Shown here: positions 1 through 9,952 of the stretch, in pieces | Position numbering within the stretch: the first letter of the stretch is position 1 | Layout: each line of letters begins with the position of its first letter | Origin: a virus | Virus record (IMG/VR): IMGVR_UViG_3300042888_002988 | Location: 124,001-188,000 of that record | Reading direction: 5' to 3' (one strand) | DNA length: 64,000 bases | Notes under the pieces: model-generated | The model's database searches: none | What the model was told of the DNA's origin: nothing | What the model saw: only the letters and a program-made list of their open reading frames with translations | Program-made: the position numbers and the translations under genes

Positions 1-11
1 AGGCGGAAGTC

Positions 12-275
12 ATGGCCGACCTCTCACTGATCCCGGCCATGAACCAGAAGGGTGTCATCAGCACGGCCGAGCGCGCGAACAGCCGCCTGGGTCGCGCCTG
101 CGAACTGAGGTTGTTCGACATCTACAAAGTCGCCGACCAGATCGCTGGACGCATGAAGCGTGACACGAAAAATGAACTCTCCCTGTATCAGGTCTACCAA
201 ATAGCTGAGAAGTCTGGTATCTTCGAAGCGTTCGACGCCCATTACAGGGAAGAGGACTCCAAGCCGCTGCTATGA
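12..275 (+). CDS. Small protein before the tape measure gene
   Basis: This 87-residue, probably helical protein has no domain I recognise. Its stop overlaps the next start as ATGA at 272, so the two genes are likely translationally coupled. In many tailed phages a small tail-assembly chaperone gene lies directly before the tape measure gene, and position and size fit that role. The sequence itself gives no family match, so this is inference from context. The ATG at 12 is the first in frame inside the window; an earlier start outside it cannot be excluded. Confidence 0.65.
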   Translation: MADLSLIPAMNQKGVISTAERANSRLGRACELRLFDIYKVADQIAGRMKRDTKNELSLYQVYQIAEKSGIFEAFDAHYREEDSKPLL

Positions 276-3200
276 ATCCCTACGACCAATACCCCGTCGA
301 TTACACCGGATACGGCCCCGCCGGCACCGGTGGCGCACCGACGCTGCAGGAGCTGCAGAGGCACCAGCGCAGCCGCCACATGACCACCCGCATGGCCCAG
401 GCGGCCGGGTTCCTGGATCCGGTGGCTCAGGCCGCGGCGATGAAGATCACCAAGGGCGTCATCGGCGGTTCGCCGAGCCCGGACGCGCTGCGGCGCGCCA
501 TGTTCAACTCGTCCACCGGTCAGATGGCGCAGGACGCGGCCATGGTCGGTCGGGCGTCCGGGATGCTGGGTCAGGGTGACCCGATCACCGCCGCATCCAA
601 CATCATGCAGGGCGTGGCCGGTGGTGGCTTCCGCACCACCATGGGCGGAAACAATTCCTACGGCACGGGACCGGTGAGCGGAAATGGCAACATCTCCGAG
701 CATGTGTCCATGGCCTTCATGAAGGGCATCATGCAGGACATGACCGGCGGCAAGGGTGACGGCAGTCGCACCAACGGCTTCAACGTCGAGGAGGTTTCGC
801 AACTGTTCAAGACCTACGCGCAGCGCGGCGGCATCGGTCGCATCGCGCACATCCAGCAGGGGGCCGGCATCGGCACACGACTTTCTTCTGCCGCAGCAAA
901 CGCTGTGGATCCGTCGCTGGCGGCGGACATGAAAGGCATCAAGCTGGAAGGCAGCGAGAAAGACCAGATCGCACAGTTGGAGGGTATCATGAATACCACC
1001 GACAACAAAAAGCTGAAGCAGGAGCTGGACAACGTCCTCAAGGCGCCGGCCGCTCTCATCATCAACAACGACGAGAAGCAGCGCGTCACCGGCTTCATGA
1101 AGAACATGACCGAGAGCCTGGCGGGCATGGCCGACATCTACGGCGAGCTGTCCGCCCCCGAACTGCAGCAAAAGCTCGAATCTATTTCCGGCATGCGCAT
1201 CACCAACCGGGAGCAGCTCGCCAAGGCCACTGCCATGACCAACCAGCTGCGCGGTGCGGCAGTGGTGAGCGGTATGGACCCACGGGCCTTCATGGACTGG
1301 TCCGGCGACATGCAGGCACAGCTCCGCGGCGACGTGGCCAATGTCCTCGGCGCTGACGGCCGCCACAGCGGCATCGTGAGCGGAGCCACCGCCGGCACGC
1401 ACAACCGCCTCATGGTCGACTCGGCCCTCGCCGGTAAAGCGGCGAACCAAGCCGTGGCGCAGGGCAGAGAGCTTGGCCTCAACCTGACAGACGCCCCGGA
1501 CATGACGGAGATCTACGAGGACAAGCGCCAGGGCACCATGCAGTTCATGGAGCGCTACGGCGGCGTGACCGCGGCCCAGGGCGGCCTGCAGTATCTGAGC
1601 GGCGACAAGCGCAAGGAGGTGGAGGGACTGATGGACAAGTTCAAGAATACCACCGACGCGGAGGAGCGCACGAACCTCAACAGCGAGATCGAAGCACTGC
1701 TCGGCGGCGAGAAGGGCTTCGACGCGTTCAAGGCCAGCCGCACCGGCAAGATCATGATGGCCAACTCCCAGAGCGACCCGGCCAATGCCAGGGAGATGGA
1801 GCGTATGGTCTCGGAGGGACGCGGCGACGCTGTGAGCATGGACCTACTGAACGACCAGCTGTCCGAGATGGGCATCAAGGACGCCGAGGGAACCGGCAAG
1901 ACGCTGTTCAAGGGTCTCGGCCTGAAGGGCATGGGCGACTTGCTGCGGACGTCTAAGACGGAGTTCACGCTGGATGAGAACGGCAAGTCCACGGATCGGA
2001 AGCTCACCGGGGCTGATCGTCTGACGATGCAGCGCAATCAGCTCGCCACCGCTGGCATCAAGGGCGCGGAGGCCGACAAGCTGCTGGGTCAGTTCTTCGA
2101 CAAGGACGGACGGGTAAAGGACGAGGAAGGTTTCAACAAGGCCGCCGAGTTGGTGAATATGGCCGGCTACGGTTCGACGGCGTCGGCCTATGACCGCGCC
2201 AACCTCGGCCAATCCAGGTTGGAGATGATCGGCGCAGACGACAACCGCATGAAGATGACGGCGGGCGACAAGGGCATTTCGTTCAACAGCATCGCCACCG
2301 CGATCGCTACCGGCGACGTCAAGAGCAACTCTACGGACCCGGAGGTCATGGCGCTGATGTTGGACTCTCTCGGTGAAGCGAACATGCCGTTGGTGGCGAA
2401 CAAGGATGGCAAAATGGTGGCCGCCGACACCCAATACAAGACCGGCATCAATCTCAAGGACGGCCTCAACAAGGAGAACATGGGCGAGCTTTCCAAGATC
2501 TTCGGCAAGGACCTCAATCTTCACAAGAAGATGACCGATCCGCGGACTGGTAAGAAGTTCGAGAGCGAAGAGGAATTCATGAAGGCGACCCAGGGGGACG
2601 CCGGCAAGAACCTGTTGGCCGACGCGATCGAGGTGATGCAGACCGACAAGGAATACCTGGGTATGAACCTGCGGGGCAAGGTCGACTCGATGAGCGTCAT
2701 GACCGACTCGGCCAAGGACTCGCTGACGAACAGCGGCGCGCTGGAGAAAAAGTTCAAGCAGGCCGGCGGCGCCATGATGCTCGCGCGTGCCAGTGGTTTG
2801 GACGATAAATACAAGACGGGCCTCATGGACTCGTTGCAGGCCGGGAAGGCTCCTGACCTGGGCTTCTACTCCGCCGGCAAGCACGATAAGATCACCGAGA
2901 AAGACGGCGTGAAGGATGCCAAGTTCGGTGGTGAGTCCTTCGGTCGCATGATGAGCATGAGCGGCGCGATCGGCTCGTCGGACGCCGAGGGACTGGCTGC
3001 GCTATCGTCACTCGACGAGGGCGGCGCTATGACCGGCAAGCTAGAAGAGCAGATGGAGGCGCTGAAAGCGGCCAAGAAAGCTGGCGCTACGACGGCTACC
3101 TACAAAGGCATGGATGGTGAGGAGAAGTCCTCCAACATCGACGATCTTATCAAACAATTCAAGGCGACCATCGACAAGCTGGCCGGTCAGCAAATGGCCG

Positions 3201-3286
3201 AGGCGGGCGCAACCGTTACACAGCAGATCATCGTTCAAGGCGACATCCGCGTCACCGGCGAGATCGCCAAAACAGAGAAGGACTAA
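272..3286 (+). CDS. Probable tail tape measure protein
   Basis: This 1004-residue protein is rich in Ala, Gly, Met and Lys and looks mostly alpha-helical, with long amphipathic stretches. No enzyme motif is visible. A tape measure protein runs down the tail tube, sets tail length and is ejected during DNA entry. Length, composition and its place at the head of a run of tail genes support the call. At the usual rough scale of 0.15 nm per residue it would specify a tail of about 150 nm. The C-terminal 25 residues look beta-like. Other large structural roles remain possible because no tape-measure domain is recognised directly. Confidence 0.55.
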   Translation: MNPYDQYPVDYTGYGPAGTGGAPTLQELQRHQRSRHMTTRMAQAAGFLDPVAQAAAMKITKGVIGGSPSPDALRRAMFNSSTGQMAQDAAMVGRASGMLGQGDPITAASNIMQGVAGGGFRTTMGGNNSYGTGPVSGNGNISEHVSMAFMKGIMQDMTGGKGDGSRTNGFNVEEVSQLFKTYAQRGGIGRIAHIQQGAGIGTRLSSAAANAVDPSLAADMKGIKLEGSEKDQIAQLEGIMNTTDNKKLKQELDNVLKAPAALIINNDEKQRVTGFMKNMTESLAGMADIYGELSAPELQQKLESISGMRITNREQLAKATAMTNQLRGAAVVSGMDPRAFMDWSGDMQAQLRGDVANVLGADGRHSGIVSGATAGTHNRLMVDSALAGKAANQAVAQGRELGLNLTDAPDMTEIYEDKRQGTMQFMERYGGVTAAQGGLQYLSGDKRKEVEGLMDKFKNTTDAEERTNLNSEIEALLGGEKGFDAFKASRTGKIMMANSQSDPANAREMERMVSEGRGDAVSMDLLNDQLSEMGIKDAEGTGKTLFKGLGLKGMGDLLRTSKTEFTLDENGKSTDRKLTGADRLTMQRNQLATAGIKGAEADKLLGQFFDKDGRVKDEEGFNKAAELVNMAGYGSTASAYDRANLGQSRLEMIGADDNRMKMTAGDKGISFNSIATAIATGDVKSNSTDPEVMALMLDSLGEANMPLVANKDGKMVAADTQYKTGINLKDGLNKENMGELSKIFGKDLNLHKKMTDPRTGKKFESEEEFMKATQGDAGKNLLADAIEVMQTDKEYLGMNLRGKVDSMSVMTDSAKDSLTNSGALEKKFKQAGGAMMLARASGLDDKYKTGLMDSLQAGKAPDLGFYSAGKHDKITEKDGVKDAKFGGESFGRMMSMSGAIGSSDAEGLAALSSLDEGGAMTGKLEEQMEALKAAKKAGATTATYKGMDGEEKSSNIDDLIKQFKATIDKLAGQQMAEAGATVTQQIIVQGDIRVTGEIAKTEKD

Positions 3287-3288
3287 CC

Positions 3289-3804
3289 ATGGCAATCATC
3301 CTACAAGGTAACGCATTCGTATCCCTCGGCGGAGGTGGGGGAGGTGGCGGCGGCTCGGTCGCGCTCGCCAACTGCAAGGGTCACGTGCACACGTTCGATG
3401 GTCCGTCGAACGGCTTCTACGAAATAGATCCACCGATCCCGGACGCGCAGGACTCCAAGGCGTTGGTGCTGGGCGTTCCGCTTACGTTCACTGAGATCGT
3501 GCAGCCGACCACCACGCTGGACGACAAGCGCGTGCTGTATCTGTTCGGCACCGCTTGGAATGATCTGTCGGTCTCCGGCATCCTGCTGCTCGGAGAAAGT
3601 AAGACCCGCGGCGAGCAGCTGACGAAGCTGATGCAATGGTACAATCAGAACCGGGTCAGCGAGAAGCGTGGGCCGGTTCGGGTATCCCTGGGCACCACCG
3701 GGATTGACGCCTACGTGACCGGACTCCGCCTGGATCAAGCCAACCCACAGACCAACACCCAAATGTTCTCCATCATCATGGTGACAGCCGACGTCGAAGC
3801 ATGA
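3289..3804 (+). CDS. Tail or hub-associated protein, unknown
   Basis: This 171-residue protein starts two bases after the tape measure stop. Residues 14-22 are a run of nine glycines. The rest looks like a compact mixed alpha/beta domain ending in beta strands. The gene overlaps the next one by ATGA at 3801. In contractile-tail phages the genes between tape measure and baseplate usually encode tail-tube initiator or hub parts, so a structural role is likely. I do not recognise the family. Confidence 0.6.
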   Translation: MAIILQGNAFVSLGGGGGGGGGSVALANCKGHVHTFDGPSNGFYEIDPPIPDAQDSKALVLGVPLTFTEIVQPTTTLDDKRVLYLFGTAWNDLSVSGILLLGESKTRGEQLTKLMQWYNQNRVSEKRGPVRVSLGTTGIDAYVTGLRLDQANPQTNTQMFSIIMVTADVEA

Positions 3805-4709
3805 GCACTCCAATCGAAATTCGCATCCGCTCCAATTTCTTCCTGTGGCTTCTCACCGGTCGGTCGAAGGGCTTCGCCAACGCGTCGCTTGCGACGGGCA
3901 TCGACTACGCCGTGGATTCCACACCGCCCGAGGTCAACTACGCACGGAAGTTCTTGGGGCTGGATGTCACCGCGAACGACTTCAACGTGCTGTCGGTGTT
4001 GGCGGCGTCCATGATGTCCAAGGCCATGCTGCGCGAAATGGTCCCGAATGAGGACGCTGTCTTCGTGCCGGGTCTGCTGCGGCTGCCCCGGGTAGCCTGC
4101 TCCGCCACGTTGCTCGGGCCCGACGAACATTCGTGGGCACACATCGACGGCTCGGTAGCCGGCGCGCAGGGTTTTACGACCGTGACGATCACGCGCATCT
4201 CCGCTACGACGGCGCGGATCGAGACAAACAATGGCGCAACGGAGGTCAGTGCCTATTCGCTCACGCCCGTGTCCGGCGGCACGTTCCGGCTTCATGTCGA
4301 AAACGCTAAAAAATACGGCATTTTCGCTGATTTCGGCGTTACAAGCTGGACGGGTAGCGCCTACTTGAACGTCGAGGTCCCGCCGACCAGGTTTCCGTTT
4401 GCGGACGTGGTGAGCCGCCTGAGAACCGATCGCACCATGATGCGCCTCATGAATGCTGAGGGCACCCTGGCTACGTTCGAGGCATCGCCCAACAACCCGG
4501 CGCTGCAGGTCGGCATGGCAGGCCTCGCCATCATACGCCGTATGCTCAAGTGGACGAACGAAGCGCAGGCCGGCTACACCGTCACAGCTGAGGACGGCAT
4601 AGACTTGCGTGAACCACTGGATAAGGTTTACAAATTTGCGCCAGCACTGATCGAGGGTATGCTACCGCCCGCCACCGATCCGGCACAACCCATAGGATTC
4701 GATGTCTGA
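3801..4709 (+). CDS. Tail structural protein, unknown
   Basis: This 302-residue protein overlaps the previous stop by four bases and the next start by eight. It is soluble, of mixed composition and without signal peptide or membrane segment. I recognise no motif. Its position between the tape measure and a larger hub-like protein suggests a tail tip or baseplate hub component. Tight coupling on both sides supports expression as one structural operon. Confidence 0.6.
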   Translation: MSTPIEIRIRSNFFLWLLTGRSKGFANASLATGIDYAVDSTPPEVNYARKFLGLDVTANDFNVLSVLAASMMSKAMLREMVPNEDAVFVPGLLRLPRVACSATLLGPDEHSWAHIDGSVAGAQGFTTVTITRISATTARIETNNGATEVSAYSLTPVSGGTFRLHVENAKKYGIFADFGVTSWTGSAYLNVEVPPTRFPFADVVSRLRTDRTMMRLMNAEGTLATFEASPNNPALQVGMAGLAIIRRMLKWTNEAQAGYTVTAEDGIDLREPLDKVYKFAPALIEGMLPPATDPAQPIGFDV

Positions 4710-6186
4710 AGTAACGACTGCCAAAATCTTCGCAACTGTCAATGGGGGTGAATACTCCGCTGAGGGACTGCGGTTTGAAATGGACGTCAACAGCTTCCCT
4801 ATGGTGAGCGCCAACATCGCCGAGACCAACGGTGCGGAGTCGGTCAAGGTGCCGGTATCGTCCGAGGTGATCGAGCGCATCGGCAAGCTGCAGCAGCAGC
4901 GTCTGGCGGGCCGCACGAAGCCGGACTTCAATGTCGAGGCCGACGACGGCACCGGCGGCAAGATCAGCTACAAGGGTTTTATCTCCTCACCAATTCTGGA
5001 GATCACCAAGGTCAGCACGATTGACAAGATCGCGTCAGTGGGCGAGGCGGCGTTGATCGACGCGCTGGACCTGAGCATCTACAAGGCGGGCTACGTGACC
5101 GAGCGGCTGGAGAACAGCAGCAACGGCGGCGGCGAGCAGCTGAAGCCCATCCCGGCGGCCAAGGACGGCGACGTGCCTGGCACACTACGGGAGATCACCA
5201 ACGTGCTGGTGGATAACTTCGCGGTCACGCGCAACAAGGAGTATCGCGCGCTGTCCAAGCAGCTGCTGGATATCCAACACGGCATCAACACGAACGGTCC
5301 GCTGGATCTGTGGCAGGAACTGCTCGGAGCCAGCGACGTGAAATTCGAGAGCTGGCCGGCCGCTCTGAAAAAAGTTCCGACGATCGCCCGACAGCTGTCG
5401 GAGAACGTGAAGCTTTCGCTGACCGCCAGGACGCCGGGATTCTGGAACACGATCCGCGCGCTCATGTCGAACTTCCAGATGTATTACGTGCCGGAGTTCG
5501 ACGGCGTCGGACGCTTCGAGCGTGCCGACAAGAAGACGGCCGATCCCGAAGTGACGATGGAAGTCAGCGTCTCCGGAATCAGCGTGGCAGACGGTAGCCC
5601 TCGCATCCTGCAGCCAGGCGGCGTCGTAATGATGGGGCCGGCCACTCCAGCTGAGCGCGCCGAGGCCGAAGCGAACCCGCAGATTCCGCGGATCGTAGCC
5701 TACGCCCCGGATCCGCTGCTGCAGGGTTTCATCGAGCAAGCGCCGATTCCATTCTGGTTGGTGCGCGAAGGTGGTATTCCGATCTTCGGCAGCGAGGTGG
5801 ATACCCGCGGGAGCACGGCGGCCGGCGCCGCGACCGGAGTCGATCTCAGCTTGCCCGCGCGCAACATCCGCAAGAAGAAGGGCCTAGCATACAAGCGCGA
5901 AGCCGACACCGTGTCGGAGGGCGTCATGACGGAACTCTGCGAAGTCATGTTCAAGGAGCTGCAGCTGCAGCATGCCACCGCCGGCCTCACGCTGCCGCTG
6001 GATTTCAAGCTGAACTCCAACGTCGGCAAACGCGCCACCATCAAAATCCGCGGCAAGGATGGTAAGGACGGCGGCAGTTTCACAGCCTTCGTGACCGGCA
6101 TCACACATAGTGTTGACCTCCGCGCCGGAAAGCAGCTCAATTCCTACACGCAGGTGCGCCTGAGCCACGCCAAATTCTTCAGCTGA
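4702..6186 (+). CDS. Probable baseplate hub-like protein
   Basis: This 494-residue protein has an N-terminal beta-rich half and a C-terminal segment (about residues 440-494) with strand-rich text such as GSFTAFVTGITHSVDLRAGK. That style recalls late-control-gene-D or gp44-type hub proteins, which typically end in short beta domains. The match is by feel of the fold and by position after the tape measure, not by a catalytic motif. The gene overlaps the previous one by eight bases and is followed after two bases by the next. Confidence 0.45.
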   Translation: MSEVTTAKIFATVNGGEYSAEGLRFEMDVNSFPMVSANIAETNGAESVKVPVSSEVIERIGKLQQQRLAGRTKPDFNVEADDGTGGKISYKGFISSPILEITKVSTIDKIASVGEAALIDALDLSIYKAGYVTERLENSSNGGGEQLKPIPAAKDGDVPGTLREITNVLVDNFAVTRNKEYRALSKQLLDIQHGINTNGPLDLWQELLGASDVKFESWPAALKKVPTIARQLSENVKLSLTARTPGFWNTIRALMSNFQMYYVPEFDGVGRFERADKKTADPEVTMEVSVSGISVADGSPRILQPGGVVMMGPATPAERAEAEANPQIPRIVAYAPDPLLQGFIEQAPIPFWLVREGGIPIFGSEVDTRGSTAAGAATGVDLSLPARNIRKKKGLAYKREADTVSEGVMTELCEVMFKELQLQHATAGLTLPLDFKLNSNVGKRATIKIRGKDGKDGGSFTAFVTGITHSVDLRAGKQLNSYTQVRLSHAKFFS

Positions 6187-6188
6187 CC

Positions 6189-9100
6189 ATGGACCAGGAC
6201 GAACAATTTCCAGAAGAACAGGACCGCCTCTACCGCGAGCGTGAGCGCCTGCGCGGCCAAGATCCAACGTGCGCTACTGGTGCTATCAATCTGCAGCCGG
6301 ACATTGCGCCCGTCATCGCGGTAGGTAAGTGTGACGAACCGACCGAGCCGCAGGTAGCCGTCTTCATCCCGCCCAATCCTCCGCCGCTCGAACCAGTCGA
6401 CCCGGACCTGCTGCCTCCGCCGATTTTGCTGTATAGCCGTGAGGCGTCGGCACAGTGCCCCGCTGAGCAGGCGGATTTAACGCAGCTACCAGGCAACCCT
6501 CCGGTGCCTGTCATCATCGCAGCCGGCGCCGAGGTGCAGGAAGTTTACCTGGATGGAATTCTCGATCCTGGCACCGGACAGCCAGTGATCCCGCAGTCCG
6601 AGTTGTTCCGCATCGCGGTCTACGGTGCGGAGATGCAGGCCTACGTCACGTCGAACCTGATCCCGGCGATCATCTCCGGTGCTTTCGTGACGTTCGAGGC
6701 AGGTTTCGCAACGCTTACCGGCCTGTCAGGTCCGCTGGTCACCGCGATCCGTGAGGCTTTGGTCACTGCGCAGGTGCTGGCGGATGACATTGCGCAAGCC
6801 GCGGCTGAGTCCAGCCTGCTTTGCGGATGGTACAACCGGGAGCTGTGGGTGGTGTGCGATCCGGATCCTAACGGTCCGGGTTACGAGATCAAATATGAGG
6901 AGCCGCCGCCACCGCCGCCCGATTGGGAGCGCCAACCAGCAGGCGAATACTCGTCCACGATCAGCCAGGCAGACGCCGACGCGCTCGCCGCTATCTACGC
7001 AGCCATTCGTTTGAACTGCCTGGTGCCGAACGATGAGCAGACTGCTACCTGCAGCAGCGAGGATATTCTGGACGAGACGACGCCGATTGAATGGCCGTCC
7101 GCGTGGTTGTTCCCAACGATCAATGGCACGACGAAAAATCCCGATCCGCATCCTCTGGAGCTGCAGAACATCGACTCGTGGGAGTTCGCAGAGTGGCAGA
7201 CGGCGGACACTGCGCTGAGCACCGTCCCACTCGACACTCTCAACGGGCAGGAGTTCCTGCAGGTGACGCAGGTCGGTATAGGTCTGCGCCGCACGTTGCG
7301 AACGACCGTAGTCGTTCTGGAGGCCACTCCGGCCGCCGCTGCGCGCACGAAAGACGAAGCCAACGCGATCGCCTACAACTTGGCCGTGTCGCAGCTGGAC
7401 TGCTTCTTCCCCAACCGCCCGCGCGTGATCTCGTGCATGACGGCGGATTACGGCAACCCTGAGGTAAATCTGCGGGCCGATGCTATGGGACGAGACGACG
7501 ACGTCGCCGGTAGACTCGCGATGTATGTGGAGATGCGCGGCGGCGATCCCGACGACTTCGGAGGACCGGCCTACACACGCTTCAACAGCGGCGTAAAGAA
7601 CTTCGCGGCGCCGAATGAACGAGCTGACGAACGTCTCGCGTTTGAAGTCCGCTTGTGGCCCGGGTTCTTTGCGGCCGACAGCGCCGCGGTGGTGGCGGAG
7701 CAGGCCTACCAATACAGCGCTGGTTACCTGCAGTGTGATTGGATATCCCCAATGCACACCTGCACGTGCATCACCGAATTCACCTACGACGTTTCACCGG
7801 CGGGCGGCCTACTGCACCAACAGGGCGAGCCTGAAGACGTCGCGGACTGGAGCGGCATTTACAGGATCGACCCAGCCGACCCGTCGCAGCTTTCAGTACT
7901 CGACCCCGAGACAGGCGAGCCGCTGAATGCCAAGTTGGATCGCTCACGCTCGGTCGACGAAAATGAGCTGCCTCGCGGGCTTATCTTCAGCAACACGTAT
8001 CCCAACGCAGCGCTCGGCTACGGAGGCGACTACGAGTGGCCTGATCTGCCGCAGATCTGCCAAAGCTCACTGCAGTGCCTGTTCGTTTCCTGCAAGATGG
8101 CTTGCTGCGAGCCACGCCCAGACGAACGTCCAAAGATCGTCAACGAAGCGCCGAACTTCGCTTCGACGAACGCTGCTTGGGCAGCCGGAAGACAGTCAAC
8201 CCAAGCGGACCACGCTTCCTTCATGGCGCGTTGGTGGGCCGCATTGTCGCTGCAGGAAATTGAAGCTTGCTCCCTGAGCGCCATCATCAAGTTTCTACCT
8301 AAGCAGTATGACGATTGCACACTGTATGACGGCGACGCTGCGACGGTTATCCTCCCGATCACCACTGTCGCCGACGGCGCGAAGCGCATCGTGCACCCAG
8401 GACCGAACAACGGCGACGGTCCTGGTATGCCGGCCCGCTTCAAGTTCGGTGGCCTGCTGAAATGGGGGCAGACCTGGGCGGAGCCATCAACGATCGGCAC
8501 CGGCGAGACGCCGGGCGATCCTGGCGGCTACACGCCAGGTGGCACCGATCCCGCGAGCCTGGACAACGTCGGCACTGTGAAGGGCTGCCATAACCAGGAT
8601 CCGAACGGACTAGGTTCCTTGGCATACCCGGATCCCTGGGGATTCTATCACTGCGCTGAGGGTGTCGCCGAGGGCTACACGCCCTTCGGGCTGGAGGATC
8701 AAGCTCGTAGTCTGGCAGTCGGCCGCCTAGACTGCACGCACATCGCCTGGCCTCGTCACCTAGTGCTGTGTCCTCAGCACAACCAGCGTCCTTGGGGTCC
8801 GGTATGGAATCTCAATGTGATGATCGAGGGGGCCACCACCGGTGACGCTGACATGACTTCCGAAATGATGCTGCTGCCGCTGCTGGAGTGCCGCGACATG
8901 CACAACTACATGCTGACCTACTTCAACAATCAGCTCACGCTGCCGGGCCCTTCGATGGCGGTGGTTGGTAAGGACGAGTGCCTACCGCTGGGCCTCAGCC
9001 AGGCGGTGCTTTACGAAACCTGCGGGGCGGAGACGGAAGCTGACACCGAGGACATCACTCAGTCGGGCAGCGGACACGTGATCGTTTACTCGGGTTGCTG

Positions 9101-9947
9101 CCCTGACGAACTGGTCAAGAAGTTGTTTTTGGCCATCGTGGAGGAACCGATTTCCTACAACGAGATCCGCGATGCCAAGCAGAAGGGTCAGCTGGGACTA
9201 CCATCCGGCGTAGCCGCCGCTGAGACTTTCCGCCAAACCGGTGACGATGCCAACGAGGTGTATTACATCGGTTCCTTCCTGGTGACTGACGTGGGCGGCG
9301 GACAATACGAAAGGATCACCGTGCAGGCGCACTCCGGCCCCGTGATTCTGTCCGACACGTGTTGCGATAGCTCAAGCAGTTCCGGCAGCGGCAGCAGCAG
9401 CAGCAGCAGCAGCAGCGGTTCCAGCGGTGACAGCTCCTCGGGCGGTAGCAGCGGAGGCAGCGGCAGCGGTTCCGGCGGTTCCGGCGGTTCCGGCGGTTCC
9501 GGCGGTTCCGGCGGCGGATCGGACAAGTCCACAGCGATCGTGCCGGCCTCGTGGCAGAAGCACGGCTTCACCGCCCTGTTCACGGTGGAGAGTCCTGAAG
9601 TCGTATTCCGCGACACGATCCGGGATATTCCGATCAAGAGCCGCCGCACACGCCTACGTCTCGATCGCCGCTTCATAGAAGTCTGCGAGCCGCATACCCT
9701 GCGCGTAGCCAGCGTTTCCGGCGACAAGGTGGTCAACATCGGCGCCGAAATCGACGGCGATTATGTCGTGCTTACCTTACCGCGATTCTACTTCCAGAAC
9801 CTACGCTCGCCGCTGGTGGTGCAGATCGACATCGTCGGTATCCGCAAGGGCTTCTTAGCTACACGCTTCCCGGCGCGTGACTTGGAGCAGTTCGAAGCAA
9901 ACGAAGTCACAATCAACTCCGCTTACCCAGGCAAAGACCTTTCCTGA
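6189..9947 (+). CDS. Giant tail protein with Ser/Gly linker
   Basis: This 1252-residue protein starts two bases after the previous stop. Residues 1 to about 1055 are a multi-domain region with many Cys, Pro and Trp and several acidic loops. Residues about 1058-1112 are a low-complexity Ser/Gly linker, first mostly Ser and then repeated GGS. A final globular domain of about 140 residues follows. The layout resembles a long fibre or adhesin with a flexible tether before a C-terminal head. The many Cys pairs are unusual for an intracellularly assembled virion protein. No enzymatic motif was seen, so function as tail fibre or spike is inferred from size and context. Confidence 0.55.
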   Translation: MDQDEQFPEEQDRLYRERERLRGQDPTCATGAINLQPDIAPVIAVGKCDEPTEPQVAVFIPPNPPPLEPVDPDLLPPPILLYSREASAQCPAEQADLTQLPGNPPVPVIIAAGAEVQEVYLDGILDPGTGQPVIPQSELFRIAVYGAEMQAYVTSNLIPAIISGAFVTFEAGFATLTGLSGPLVTAIREALVTAQVLADDIAQAAAESSLLCGWYNRELWVVCDPDPNGPGYEIKYEEPPPPPPDWERQPAGEYSSTISQADADALAAIYAAIRLNCLVPNDEQTATCSSEDILDETTPIEWPSAWLFPTINGTTKNPDPHPLELQNIDSWEFAEWQTADTALSTVPLDTLNGQEFLQVTQVGIGLRRTLRTTVVVLEATPAAAARTKDEANAIAYNLAVSQLDCFFPNRPRVISCMTADYGNPEVNLRADAMGRDDDVAGRLAMYVEMRGGDPDDFGGPAYTRFNSGVKNFAAPNERADERLAFEVRLWPGFFAADSAAVVAEQAYQYSAGYLQCDWISPMHTCTCITEFTYDVSPAGGLLHQQGEPEDVADWSGIYRIDPADPSQLSVLDPETGEPLNAKLDRSRSVDENELPRGLIFSNTYPNAALGYGGDYEWPDLPQICQSSLQCLFVSCKMACCEPRPDERPKIVNEAPNFASTNAAWAAGRQSTQADHASFMARWWAALSLQEIEACSLSAIIKFLPKQYDDCTLYDGDAATVILPITTVADGAKRIVHPGPNNGDGPGMPARFKFGGLLKWGQTWAEPSTIGTGETPGDPGGYTPGGTDPASLDNVGTVKGCHNQDPNGLGSLAYPDPWGFYHCAEGVAEGYTPFGLEDQARSLAVGRLDCTHIAWPRHLVLCPQHNQRPWGPVWNLNVMIEGATTGDADMTSEMMLLPLLECRDMHNYMLTYFNNQLTLPGPSMAVVGKDECLPLGLSQAVLYETCGAETEADTEDITQSGSGHVIVYSGCCPDELVKKLFLAIVEEPISYNEIRDAKQKGQLGLPSGVAAAETFRQTGDDANEVYYIGSFLVTDVGGGQYERITVQAHSGPVILSDTCCDSSSSSGSGSSSSSSSSGSSGDSSSGGSSGGSGSGSGGSGGSGGSGGSGGGSDKSTAIVPASWQKHGFTALFTVESPEVVFRDTIRDIPIKSRRTRLRLDRRFIEVCEPHTLRVASVSGDKVVNIGAEIDGDYVVLTLPRFYFQNLRSPLVVQIDIVGIRKGFLATRFPARDLEQFEANEVTINSAYPGKDLS

Positions 9948-9952
9948 CTACT

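Noticed and set aside
242-1450. 402-codon minus frame opposite the tape measure gene
   Set aside because: Shadow frame: His/Val/Gly-rich composition without domains, while the + frame is continuous and coupled to its neighbours.
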